Positions 33,758-42,251 of a stretch of 64,000 nt of DNA are shown one piece after another. The stretch comes from Anaerolineaceae bacterium (lineage in GTDB: Bacteria; Chloroflexota; Anaerolineae; Anaerolineales; Anaerolineaceae): contig JAJUGU010000004.1 in the NCBI GenBank assembly GCA_029265815.1, forward strand, positions 186,001 through 250,000, in the 5' to 3' direction. Position numbers and translations under genes: made by a program. Below the pieces are notes generated by a model that was given only the letters and a program-made list of their open reading frames with translations, did not search any database and was not told the DNA's origin. Positions within the stretch are counted from its first letter, which is position 1; each line of letters starts with the position of its first letter.

Positions 33758-35014
33758 ATGTTGAATATGAACCTTAATAAAATCTTTAAAGACTTCCCAC
33801 GCAAGTTTTGGATCGTGGTGGCAGTCTCTTTTATCGATCACGTCGGCGGGACGATGCTTTTCCCGTTTTTTTCATTATACATAACCGAAAAGTTTCAGGT
33901 TGGAATGACTGAAGCAGGTGCCATTCTTGGTCTCTTTTCCATTTCAGGGTTGTTCGGCCAGATGATCGGTGGTGCTTTGACCGACAAGTTTGGACGCCGC
34001 AAATTAATTATTGCGGGTCTGGTATTCAGCGCACTGAGCACCCTCTCACTCGGCCTTGTGAACAACTTCAACCTGCTCATCCCCCTTGCCATCTTCATCG
34101 GTCTGCTTTCTGATATGGCTGGTCCAGCGCACAACGCGATGATTGGTGACATCCTCCCTGAAAGCAAGCGTCAGGAAGGTTTCGGTATCATGCGCGTGGT
34201 CGGTAACCTGGCCTGGATCATTGGACCAACGATCGGTGGTTTCGTTGCCGCCAAAATTTCATACCTCGCCTTGTTTATTACCGATGCGATCATCAGCTGC
34301 TTCGTGGCTCTCCTGTTCTTCTTGTTGATCGCTGAAACCAAACCCGAGCTGAAGCCAGACCAAAAACCTGAGAGTTTCCTGACTACTTTCAAGGGTTACA
34401 GCCAGGTGCTGAAAAATTCCGCTTTCATGGCTTTCCTCGCTGCCGGCATGGTGATGGGCGTCGTTTATCAGCAAATGTATAACTCACTGTCGGTTTATTT
34501 GCGCGATAACCACGGCATCGATACCAGCGGCTATGGTTTCTTACTCACAGCCAGCGCAATTGTGGTAATCCTGTTCCAATTTACGGTAACCCGCCTGATC
34601 AAGAAGAAACCACCCTTTAAGATGATGGCTTTCGGAACGTTGTTTTATATGCTGGGTTTTAGTATGTTTGGCTTCGTTGATCAATATTGGTTGTTCGTTC
34701 TGGCAATTGTGGTCATCACAGTCGGCGAAATGATCATCGTGCCCACCCAGCAGACCCTGGCTGTCAATTTTGCGCCAGAAGAGATGCGCGGCCGCTATAT
34801 GGGAGTCTTTGGCATTACCTGGTCGATCCCTTCGACCATTGGCCCTAGTGCTGCGGGGTTGATCCTGGATAACCTCAACCCGAACTTACTATGGTATCTG
34901 GGAGGTATTCTTTGTGCGTTTTCAGCGTTATCCTTTTATATGCTTCACTTAAGGCTGGGTTCACAGGAACGCTTCCAGCCTCGCCCTGAAGAACCTGATT
35001 CTGTAGAAGCATAG
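33758..35014 (+). CDS. MFS multidrug-type transporter (DHA1 family)
   Basis: A 418-residue transporter with 12 predicted helices. The MFS motif A is GGALTDKFGRRK between helices 2 and 3, and motif C-like IGPTIGGFVAA in helix 5 suggests a proton-drug antiporter of the MdtH/DHA1 type. AAGG lies 12 bases before the first ATG (33758); a second ATG follows three codons later. A clear terminator follows. The structured leader upstream suggests post-initiation control. Confidence 0.88.
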   Translation: MLNMNLNKIFKDFPRKFWIVVAVSFIDHVGGTMLFPFFSLYITEKFQVGMTEAGAILGLFSISGLFGQMIGGALTDKFGRRKLIIAGLVFSALSTLSLGLVNNFNLLIPLAIFIGLLSDMAGPAHNAMIGDILPESKRQEGFGIMRVVGNLAWIIGPTIGGFVAAKISYLALFITDAIISCFVALLFFLLIAETKPELKPDQKPESFLTTFKGYSQVLKNSAFMAFLAAGMVMGVVYQQMYNSLSVYLRDNHGIDTSGYGFLLTASAIVVILFQFTVTRLIKKKPPFKMMAFGTLFYMLGFSMFGFVDQYWLFVLAIVVITVGEMIIVPTQQTLAVNFAPEEMRGRYMGVFGITWSIPSTIGPSAAGLILDNLNPNLLWYLGGILCAFSALSFYMLHLRLGSQERFQPRPEEPDSVEA

Positions 35015-35035
35015 CCGATCTCACTGGTCATCCCG

Positions 35036-35069
35036 AACCCCGGTGCCTCAGGATTTTAGCATCGGGGTT
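35036..35069 (+). terminator. Terminator after the MFS transporter gene
   Basis: AACCCCGGTGC (35036-35046) pairs with GCATCGGGGTT (35059-35069), 11 bp with one G-T wobble, a 12-base loop and a T-rich tail. Confidence 0.8.
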
Positions 35070-35151
35070 TTTCTACCCTTTTTCAAGAAAATTAACTCGT
35101 TGCCTTTGTAATTTTCATTTAAAATCTAATTCAGAAAGGCCGGGATAAATT

Positions 35152-35850
35152 ATGAAAAATAATCCGATCAATTTTCGCGCCCTCTATGACGGATTTGATG
35201 CCCCAACTACCGACATCGATTGCGGAATGATGTGCGCGCCTCTCAATAAAACCGGTAAACCTTTCTGTTGTGATATCTGCCGGGCTGTACCGGTTGCGTA
35301 CCGGTACGAATGGGATTACCTAGAAGAAAATTCCACGATCTGGCACAAATGGCGCGGAGATGAATGTCCTCAAGAACCCTGTGACCGCATGGAGTTGCTG
35401 CGCCAGACGCCTGATCATTTATATTTGCTTGCCTGCAAAGGCCCAGAATACTGCCAGCGCGAATTTCGGGCTACCAGCTGCCGGCAGTTTCCATTTTTTC
35501 CGTATATCACCTCTGATTTTCGGTTTATCGGCCTTGCTTATGATTGGGACTTCACTGAAACCTGCTGGGTGATCAGCAATCTGAAGCGAGTAACGCCAGA
35601 ATACCGGCGCCAGTTTATCACCACTTATGACACCATTTTTTCTGTTTGGCTGGAAGACCTCGATAGTTACGCCGCCCTTTCAGATGAAGCACGTGATCAT
35701 TATGCCCGTCTCAACCGGCGTTTTCCCATCCTTCATCGCAATGGGAACACCTACCTTGTCAGCCCGCGAACCGAAAAGATGCGTAAGGTTCCGATCGATA
35801 GTCTCCCACAGTTTGGTCCCTTTTCTCAAACATTTTTTAATCGCCTGTAG
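35152..35850 (+). CDS. Cysteine-rich protein of unknown function (YkgJ-like features)
   Basis: A 232-residue soluble protein with many cysteines arranged in groups: CGMMCAP near 24-30, CCDIC near 39-43, CPQEPC near 72-77, ACKGPEYCQ near 93-101 and SCRQFPFFPY near 108-117. The SCRxFPF segment resembles YkgJ-type CxxC proteins that bind zinc or an iron-sulphur cluster, but the spacing differs. A metal-binding role is inferred only. AGAAAGGCCGGG lies upstream of the ATG. Single gene. Confidence 0.6.
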   Translation: MKNNPINFRALYDGFDAPTTDIDCGMMCAPLNKTGKPFCCDICRAVPVAYRYEWDYLEENSTIWHKWRGDECPQEPCDRMELLRQTPDHLYLLACKGPEYCQREFRATSCRQFPFFPYITSDFRFIGLAYDWDFTETCWVISNLKRVTPEYRRQFITTYDTIFSVWLEDLDSYAALSDEARDHYARLNRRFPILHRNGNTYLVSPRTEKMRKVPIDSLPQFGPFSQTFFNRL

Positions 35851-35867
35851 AAAAGAAATTTCTCAGG

Positions 35868-35896
35868 TTGCATTCTAGATAACGAATGGTTATGAT
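35868..35896 (+). promoter_or_regulatory. Sigma70-type promoter of the SH3 lipoprotein pair
   Basis: TTGCAT (35868-35873), a 17-base spacer, TATGAT (35891-35896). Transcription would start near 35903, giving a leader with GGAGGATGG before ATG 35930. The pattern TTGCAT/TATGAT also drives the Nudix gene at 31889. Confidence 0.7.
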
Positions 35897-35929
35897 AATC
35901 TCAAGAGAAATAAACATGGAGGATGGCCT

Positions 35930-36820
35930 ATGAAACGGGGTTTGCTCATCTTGATTGTCGTGATACTTGTTTTCAGTCTTGCGAGTTGTAACTTTCCATT
36001 GGCCGGCGGTCAGAGCGGATCAGATTCGGCTGTTAAAACCGCTGTGGCTCTCAGTGTAGCGCTAACGCAGCTGGCAGCAACGCAGGCTGCTGTGATTACA
36101 CCGGCGCAATCCACTCCTGATCTTCCCACAGCCCTTCCTGCCACTGCCTTACCCACAGCCACCCTGCCGCCCACGATGACCCCCACGCTGGCCGGTGTTT
36201 GGCTAACGGTTCTTGAAAACACCAACTGTCGGTCAGGCCCTGGAACCATGTACGACTGGGTAACCCTCATCAGCGCAGGCCAGACAGTTGAAGCGCTAGC
36301 GCGCAACCCTGTTAATGACTATTATTACGTGCGCAACCCCAACTCTTCCAGTGGATTCTGCTGGCTGTGGAGCCAGTATTCGTCCGTTTCTGGCAATATA
36401 ACAACCCTGCCCGTTTTCACTCCCCAGCCGACACCCACATTGGCCAGCCCTACCCCTGCCGCCGACCTCTCAATAAACTACGAAGGGCTTGAATCCTGTG
36501 CCCCGCAGTATGCACTTTTATTCAAGATTAAGAATACCGGCGATATAACCTGGCAGTCAATCAAGATCGTTATCAAAGATAACACCACTTCAACTACCTT
36601 CACTCACCAGAGCGATGTTTTCAAGGGAGTATCAGGATGTGATTTCACTGCGTCTCAGAATGACCTGACCAAAGGCGAAGAATCTTATGTTGCCAATGTA
36701 AATCCAGGACAGTTCGATTACGATCCAACAGGCCACAGTCTTAAAGTAACTATCACGGTCTATGCTAAAGATGGGCTCACCGGCACTTCATTTTCAAAAA
36801 CAATTTCAGTTACACCATAA
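35930..36820 (+). CDS. SH3-domain lipoprotein (first of a tandem pair)
   Basis: A 296-residue lipoprotein with lipobox LASC (Cys near residue 24), a low-complexity Ala/Thr/Pro linker, a bacterial SH3 domain (about 88-150, NCRSGPGTMYDWVTLISAGQ), a second Pro/Thr linker, and a beta-sandwich C-terminal domain (about 180-296, CAPQYALLFKIKNTGDITWQSI) like extracellular adhesion modules. It is surface-bound and may hold cell-wall or polymer ligands. It is followed 21 bases later by a paralogue of the same architecture. Confidence 0.85.
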   Translation: MKRGLLILIVVILVFSLASCNFPLAGGQSGSDSAVKTAVALSVALTQLAATQAAVITPAQSTPDLPTALPATALPTATLPPTMTPTLAGVWLTVLENTNCRSGPGTMYDWVTLISAGQTVEALARNPVNDYYYVRNPNSSSGFCWLWSQYSSVSGNITTLPVFTPQPTPTLASPTPAADLSINYEGLESCAPQYALLFKIKNTGDITWQSIKIVIKDNTTSTTFTHQSDVFKGVSGCDFTASQNDLTKGEESYVANVNPGQFDYDPTGHSLKVTITVYAKDGLTGTSFSKTISVTP

Positions 36821-36841
36821 AGGAACTTTCAAGAGGAAAAA

Positions 36842-37717
36842 ATGAAAAAAACATCCATATTCTTATCCATTGTTTTACTGTTATCGCTGGTCCTTTCCGC
36901 CTGCCAGAATACCGGCGCCAAACCTACGCCCGTCGATGAAAACGCCTTCGCAACACTCGTTGCTGGAACTTTAACCGCCGTTGCCGCTCAAGCGCAACAG
37001 ACCCTTGATGCTATTCCAACAGAGACAGCCACAGAAGCCCCCACCTCAACCCCGGCACCCACACTGACGCCCACTAAAGAGATCGTCATGCTAACGATCA
37101 ACCAAGACACAAACTGCCGCAAAGGGGCGTCGACCATATTCCCGGTTGAAGTCACTATTAAGTCAGGTTCTGAAGTGGTCATGCTTGGACGCAACCGCGA
37201 CAATAGCTTCTATTACGTTCAGAACCCTGAGGATACAACAGAAGCCTGCTGGATCTGGGCAAAATATGCGACAACCACTCAGGATATTGAGCTGATGCCA
37301 GTATTCACCCCCGTACCCACTCCCCTTCCGACCAGCACGCCCACCCTGCCTCCCTTCCCGCAGTACACAGCTGTATATTCAGGGTTGACCGCGTGCGGTG
37401 CTGAATACGCAGCGAATTTTAATATTACCAATATCGGTAATCTGACGATGGAGTCCATCCAAATCAAACTCAAGGTTGATGGTGTTGGCACTTTCACTCA
37501 CAAGAGCGACTCTTTTACCCAGTATAGCGGCGGAGCCTTGTATTTATCACAAGACGATCTAACCCCCGGTGAATCCGCTGTCGTCTCTACTTGTTCTCCC
37601 GGCAGCATCACATCCGATCCAACAAACCTCAACGTTACAGCTGAAATCACTATTTGCACCAAAGAAAATCTCAGCGGTGCGTGTACCTCTCAAACACTCG
37701 CTTTCAAGCCGCATTAA
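36842..37717 (+). CDS. SH3-domain lipoprotein (second of a tandem pair)
   Basis: A 291-residue paralogue of the preceding gene: lipobox LSAC, Thr/Pro linker, SH3 domain with NCRKGASTIFPVEVTIKSGS and a CWIWAKY end, second linker, and the same C-terminal beta domain starting CGAEYAANFNITNIGNLTMESI. The two share order and length but differ through most residues, so the duplication is old. AAGAGG precedes the ATG; both are likely on one transcript ending at the hairpin at 37741. Confidence 0.85.
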   Translation: MKKTSIFLSIVLLLSLVLSACQNTGAKPTPVDENAFATLVAGTLTAVAAQAQQTLDAIPTETATEAPTSTPAPTLTPTKEIVMLTINQDTNCRKGASTIFPVEVTIKSGSEVVMLGRNRDNSFYYVQNPEDTTEACWIWAKYATTTQDIELMPVFTPVPTPLPTSTPTLPPFPQYTAVYSGLTACGAEYAANFNITNIGNLTMESIQIKLKVDGVGTFTHKSDSFTQYSGGALYLSQDDLTPGESAVVSTCSPGSITSDPTNLNVTAEITICTKENLSGACTSQTLAFKPH

Positions 37718-37740
37718 TGATTTTGGGTACATTGTTTAGA

Positions 37741-37777
37741 AAAGAGCAGTCCGGTTCAACCAACCGGACTGCTCTTT
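37741..37777. terminator. Bidirectional terminator between the lipoprotein pair and the ABC exporter
   Basis: A perfect 16-bp inverted repeat, AAAGAGCAGTCCGGTT (37741-37756) with AACCGGACTGCTCTTT (37762-37777), has a five-base loop. The T-run on both strands ends both convergent transcripts. Confidence 0.9.
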
Positions 37778-39694
37778 TTAACCGCGATCTGTCTGTTCTC
37801 TTTTCCGAAACTGGGTATGGTAAAGGTTCGCATACACCCCGTTCATCTCAAGCAGCTCTGGATGTGTCCCGCATTCAACGATTTTCCCACGGTCGATCAC
37901 CAGGATCATATCTGCGGCAAGGATTGTGCTTAAACGGTGTGCGATGACAATGCTGGTACGGTTATGCATCACCCGCTTCAAGGCTTCTTGGATCAAAGCT
38001 TCTGACTCACTGTCTAAACTACTGGTCGCTTCATCGAGAACCAGAATACGCGGATCTTTTAAGATCACCCGCGCAAGTGAAATGCGTTGTTTTTCCCCGC
38101 CGCTCAGACGGTAACCGCGCTCTCCAACTACCGTATCATACCCTTCTGGTAGTTCACGAATGAAGTCGTGGATGTTGGCTGCGCGGCAGGCATCCTCTAT
38201 TTCAGCCTGGGTGGCATCCAGGCGCGAGTAAAGCAAATTGGTGCGGATCGTATCATGAAAGAGATATGTCTCCTGCGTAACCATCCCGATTTGATCAGAT
38301 AAAGAATCCAGTTTCACATCGCGAAGATCAACACCATCGATATAGATATTGCCCTCGGTTGGATCATATAATCGTGGAATGAGATAGGTCAGGGTCGTTT
38401 TTCCTGCTCCGCTGGGTCCCACCAGGGCTACCAGTTTGCCGGGCTCAACGCAGAAACTGACATTCTCAAGAGCATTTCCTCGCGCTTGTGATATATGTTC
38501 TTCGCCCGCTTGCCGCTCTCCCTCCGATAAGACTGTTGAAACGCTCTCCATACTTCCATATCGGTGCACATCACTTAAAAGATGTTCATCACCAATCTGG
38601 TAGGTGAAGGTAACATTTTCGAACCGTAGCTCACCTTTTACATCTTTTAAAACTACCGCATCAGGTTTTTCAATTATTTCAGGCGGAAGATCAATGACCT
38701 CAAAAACCCGCTCAAAACTCACCAGTGATGACATGAAATCTACCGGGGCGTTTGAAAGCATCTGGATCGAACCATAAAGACTCACCAGATAAGATGTAAA
38801 CGCAACGATCGTACCAATCGAAAAATCACCCTGAATGACAAAATATCCACCCAGACCGTATACCAGGGCTGTACCCACTGCAGCCAGTAACATGCTGATG
38901 GAAACAAAAATAGAACCTGTTTGCGCTCTTAATACCCCCTGGTCTTTCACCTGATTTGCTCTTTTTCCAAAACGATCGGTTTCGACCACCTGTCTGCCAA
39001 ACAGTTTCACCAGCAGCGCGCCGCCAATGTTCAATGTTTCGCTCATCATGGCATTCATCGAAGCATTCGCTTCCAGTTGCCGCCGGACGATGGTTCGCAA
39101 TTTTTTACTCAATTTTCTAACAACGATAATAAACAGGGGAAGGACAACCAGGCTCACCAGGGTCAACCGCCATTCCAGAGCCAGCATGATTCCCAGCATT
39201 GCCACAGCCTGGACAAAATATGAAACCATTTGCACCATTGTATTGGTAACCGCATTCTGCGCACCAACCACATCATTGTTCAAACGGCTCATTAATTCGC
39301 CGGTTTTGGTGTTGGTAAAAAACCTCAGCGACATGCGCTGAAGGTGTCCATACAACTCTAATCGCAGGTCGCGGATCACACCTTCGCCCACAATTGCGCT
39401 CAATCTGCGCTGCAAAACGCTCACCACTCCGTTCAAGAGCGCAACCACCAGGAGGGCACACGCCAGAAAAACCAGCCTCTTTACATCACCTGCCGGGATG
39501 GTTTTATCGATCATCTCGCGAAAGATCAGCGGGTTGATCAGGTGCAGCCCTGATCCGGTTAGTATCAGCCCCAACATTGAGACCAGCTGCAAACGATAAG
39601 GTTTTGCATATCCCAAGACCCGCTTAACCAGCGGCCAGGTCAGATTGGGTTTTTCATCCTCAGTTGATACGAGTCTTCTTAATCCGTGCATCAT
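37778..39694 (-). CDS. ABC exporter (fused membrane and ATPase domains) with an NBD insertion
   Basis: A 638-residue half-transporter of the MsbA/LmrA type. Six helices occupy residues 35-325; the NBD follows with A-loop Tyr near 365, Walker A GPSGAGKT at 426-433, Q-loop near TQETYL, signature LSGGEKQRI, Walker B ILVLDEAT and H-loop AHRL. About 43 residues (366-408) separate the A-loop and the start of the core beta strand, where about ten are usual; they are charged and Ser-rich. It probably exports lipids or drugs as a homodimer. A TATTAA box sits six bases before the first ATG. Confidence 0.9.
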   Translation of the reverse strand: MMHGLRRLVSTEDEKPNLTWPLVKRVLGYAKPYRLQLVSMLGLILTGSGLHLINPLIFREMIDKTIPAGDVKRLVFLACALLVVALLNGVVSVLQRRLSAIVGEGVIRDLRLELYGHLQRMSLRFFTNTKTGELMSRLNNDVVGAQNAVTNTMVQMVSYFVQAVAMLGIMLALEWRLTLVSLVVLPLFIIVVRKLSKKLRTIVRRQLEANASMNAMMSETLNIGGALLVKLFGRQVVETDRFGKRANQVKDQGVLRAQTGSIFVSISMLLAAVGTALVYGLGGYFVIQGDFSIGTIVAFTSYLVSLYGSIQMLSNAPVDFMSSLVSFERVFEVIDLPPEIIEKPDAVVLKDVKGELRFENVTFTYQIGDEHLLSDVHRYGSMESVSTVLSEGERQAGEEHISQARGNALENVSFCVEPGKLVALVGPSGAGKTTLTYLIPRLYDPTEGNIYIDGVDLRDVKLDSLSDQIGMVTQETYLFHDTIRTNLLYSRLDATQAEIEDACRAANIHDFIRELPEGYDTVVGERGYRLSGGEKQRISLARVILKDPRILVLDEATSSLDSESEALIQEALKRVMHNRTSIVIAHRLSTILAADMILVIDRGKIVECGTHPELLEMNGVYANLYHTQFRKREQTDRG

Positions 39695-39807
39695 TTCAGC
39701 TTAATACTGCTTTCTTAAACAATTCGGTATCTTAGTCTATGAGAAAAAACAGGATTGGTCAAGAACTGACGACCAATCCTGTGATTGATTTGCCTCTCAG
39801 GTTGTTC

Positions 39808-40734
39808 TTATATGCATTCACCCAGATCACATTTACCATTGCCATTTGCATCTGTATATCGCCTGCAGTGCCCCGGGTATGAACAACCCCTGCGGCATTG
39901 AATCATGCAATAGGTACTTGTTTCACTGGTGGCAATCGCCGGGTTGACTTGAGTACCCGTTTGAGTTGGCGCAACGGTGGGTTCATCTTCCAGAGTGATG
40001 GTGACCGCCTGACGCGTTGGTTGATCCGTGGATGTGCTGAATACTGCAGCAGATTGCACTGTCGCAGTATTCGTAGCTGTCAGCTGGGAGATTAAAACAG
40101 GTTCATCGGCCGCCTCCGCCCAGGCGACTTTACCATCTGAGAATACATTGGATACAGCCAGCAGCGACCCTAGACCCACCAGACCCATCGCCGCCAGAAA
40201 CTGACGCCGGTCGACTGCTTCGCGGTCTTCAGAATGTTGCCTTCTGGATGGTTCAACTTCCACCGATACCGGCTCCATTTGATGCAAAGATATGGTATGA
40301 AAAGAAAATATCCTTTTCGTTGTATTCACCACCCAGCGCCAGTGCAGACCAATCTTTAATACGGCTAGTGCCAGTACCGTTACGGCAGAATAAATATGAA
40401 TGCCCACCCACACGGTGTAATTTGATAGAGCAAGATTGAACCAGGTAGAGATCATCAACCCGGTCTCCAGGATAATCACTGCGCCGAGCATAATTATGAA
40501 ATCGATCACGTAGTATAGCCTGCTGCGCATATTTGTACCTTTAATAAATCGTGCTGTAACACTTTTTACCCAATCCCAGTGCATCATCAGGTGAGCTCCT
40601 GCCAGTAGTAAGACAATCACACCAAGCCATTGATGAACCATAACACCGGTCAAATTAAGATAGAAACACAACAGAAATCCGATCAGCAACAACAGGTCAA
40701 CGACCCACTTGTTTATTGATTTACTTGTTTTCAT
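39808..40734 (-). CDS. DUF4405-type cytochrome b with internal Tat motif and EF-hand-like Cys-rich tail
   Basis: A 308-residue protein. Residues 8-135 contain four helices with His in each (H34, H48/H52, H113, H131), the pattern of DUF4405 di-haem membrane cytochromes. A cytoplasmic loop leads to VDRRQFLAAMG (Arg 176-177), a twin-arginine motif followed by a fifth helix (181-197). The exported part has a Thr/Ala/Pro linker and then six cysteines (276, 280, 284, 290, 302, 307) around a loop DANGNGKCDLGE matching a calcium-binding EF-hand loop. ATG 40734 follows GAGGTTATCC, so it is preferred over upstream starts. Sec may insert the first four helices, Tat the last. Confidence 0.75.
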   Translation of the reverse strand: MKTSKSINKWVVDLLLLIGFLLCFYLNLTGVMVHQWLGVIVLLLAGAHLMMHWDWVKSVTARFIKGTNMRSRLYYVIDFIIMLGAVIILETGLMISTWFNLALSNYTVWVGIHIYSAVTVLALAVLKIGLHWRWVVNTTKRIFSFHTISLHQMEPVSVEVEPSRRQHSEDREAVDRRQFLAAMGLVGLGSLLAVSNVFSDGKVAWAEAADEPVLISQLTATNTATVQSAAVFSTSTDQPTRQAVTITLEDEPTVAPTQTGTQVNPAIATSETSTYCMIQCRRGCSYPGHCRRYTDANGNGKCDLGECI

Positions 40735-40844
40735 AGGATAACCTCTAATCTCAAGAATTATTAACAGCCTAATCCTAACGGGCTGATTTGCAGAAGTTAT
40801 CAAGAATTAATGGAGAATAATGAATGTGACAACAATTGAGCGGT

Positions 40845-40850
40845 TATAAT
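40845..40850 (+). promoter_or_regulatory. -10 box eight bases before the HAD gene start codon
   Basis: TATAAT at 40845-40850 is perfect consensus and ends eight bases before ATG 40859. No ribosome site lies between, so the mRNA probably begins at or next to the start codon. No good -35 hexamer is seen. Confidence 0.55.
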
Positions 40851-40858
40851 TAGCGCTT

Positions 40859-41491
40859 ATGAGTGGCAAATATCGTATGATCATTTTTGATTTTGACGGT
40901 ACGCTGGCTGAAACTTTTCCCTTTATGGTGAGCGTTCTCGATCAGCTTGCAGACCGCCATAAACTAAAACGGCTTGATAAATCGCTTATACCGGTCTTAC
41001 GCGGCTATAAAATTCCAAAATTGATCAAGATGTTCAACATCCCTATCTGGAAACTTCCGTCCATGGCCACAGATTTACAGGAAATGATGCATCAAAACAT
41101 CGACAGCATTAAATTGTTCCCGGGGATGGAAAAATTGATCAAAGACTTGCATGAGCAGCAGATCACGCTGGCCGTTGTAACATCAAACGCAATGAGAAAC
41201 GTGCAGAAGGTGCTCGGTGAAGAAATCATGAAGTGTATTTCTTACTTTGAATGCGGCGTTCCGTTGATGAGTAAAGCCAGTGTGCTGCGCAAATTACTGC
41301 GCACCAGTTCAATCCTTCCCCATGAAGCACTCGCGATCGGAGACGAAACGCGGGATATTGAAGCTGCGCGCAAGCTCGGTATATCTTCACTTGCTGTAAA
41401 CTGGGGGTTTTCCACCCAGCCAGCATTAGAGGATGCCAGACCAGATTTTTTGGTCAGTTCTGCCGAGCAGATCTTTAAAATTGCCTGTTAG
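40859..41491 (+). CDS. HAD-superfamily phosphatase (phosphoglycolate-phosphatase-like)
   Basis: A 210-residue HAD hydrolase with motif I FDFDGTLAE (nucleophile Asp), a helical cap domain (about 20-90), motif II VVTSN, motif III lysine near MSKASVLRKLL, and motif IV IGDETRDIEAARKLG. Such enzymes remove phosphate from sugar phosphates or phosphoglycolate. Cytoplasmic. The promoter layout suggests a leaderless transcript. Confidence 0.9.
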   Translation: MSGKYRMIIFDFDGTLAETFPFMVSVLDQLADRHKLKRLDKSLIPVLRGYKIPKLIKMFNIPIWKLPSMATDLQEMMHQNIDSIKLFPGMEKLIKDLHEQQITLAVVTSNAMRNVQKVLGEEIMKCISYFECGVPLMSKASVLRKLLRTSSILPHEALAIGDETRDIEAARKLGISSLAVNWGFSTQPALEDARPDFLVSSAEQIFKIAC

Positions 41492-41518
41492 TGATCGTTA
41501 AATATTACATCTGTGTTT

Positions 41519-42079
41519 TTACTTCAATCCCAACCGCTCCCCCTTTAGTAATACATCACTTAATTCAATGATGCGTTTTTGCCGCGTTTCTGTTTTTTTT
41601 GCGCTCATCACCCACCCTGAATACTGCCGCTGAAGTGACGGAGGAAGACCATAAAATCGATCCAGCACCTCAGGTGAGAGCAAGATGGTCAATTCCTTCC
41701 GCCATTGCTCCATCTGATCCTTTCGGCTCCGACTGTCAGGGGCGCGATGATTCACCGCTTCTCGAAACAGCTTCATTCCCTCTTCAGTCATTCGCCCGGC
41801 ATCGATCATCCGCCTGGCCCGCGAGATGTTCAGTTCAGACCAAGGGCTTCCTGATCTGCGCGGTGTGAACTTGCGTGCGTGGCTATCCTGATTGAGATTC
41901 TTGATCAGGCTGTCCACCCAGCCAAAACAAAGCGCTTCCTCCACCGCTTCTTCATACAAAATCCCCGGCTCTTTTGAACCCGGTTTATAAAATACTATCC
42001 AAATCTCTGATTCTGTCGCAGCGTGTTCCAACAGCCATTGATGCCAGGCTTCAAGACTTTCAGGATGAAAAGTATTCAT
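41519..42079 (-). CDS. YdeI/OmdA-family protein
   Basis: A 186-residue protein of the YdeI family (bacteriocin-protection / OmpD-associated). The order is WHQWLLEHAATESEIWIVFYKPG, then EEAVEEALCFGWVDSLI, FTPRRSGSPWSELNISRARRMI and a C-terminal AKKTETRQKRIIELSDVLLKG. These genes are common in soil and environmental bacteria; the biochemical role is unknown. ATG 42079 is preferred by spacing to TAGGTG; an upstream GTG at 42091 is less likely. Stands alone. Confidence 0.85.
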   Translation of the reverse strand: MNTFHPESLEAWHQWLLEHAATESEIWIVFYKPGSKEPGILYEEAVEEALCFGWVDSLIKNLNQDSHARKFTPRRSGSPWSELNISRARRMIDAGRMTEEGMKLFREAVNHRAPDSRSRKDQMEQWRKELTILLSPEVLDRFYGLPPSLQRQYSGWVMSAKKTETRQKRIIELSDVLLKGERLGLK

Positions 42080-42251
42080 AACCGTTGACACCTATTCGTT
42101 ATTTCAAATTGCTATACAGACATTATATGGCAATCTAAGAAACCGGTTTCAAGAATCACCCAGTTCTGTGGGTTATGAAAAATCCATTAAATTATGTAAA
42201 ATGAATATATACTGTTGGTGAACCAGATAAATAACTGTGTGGACGATATAT

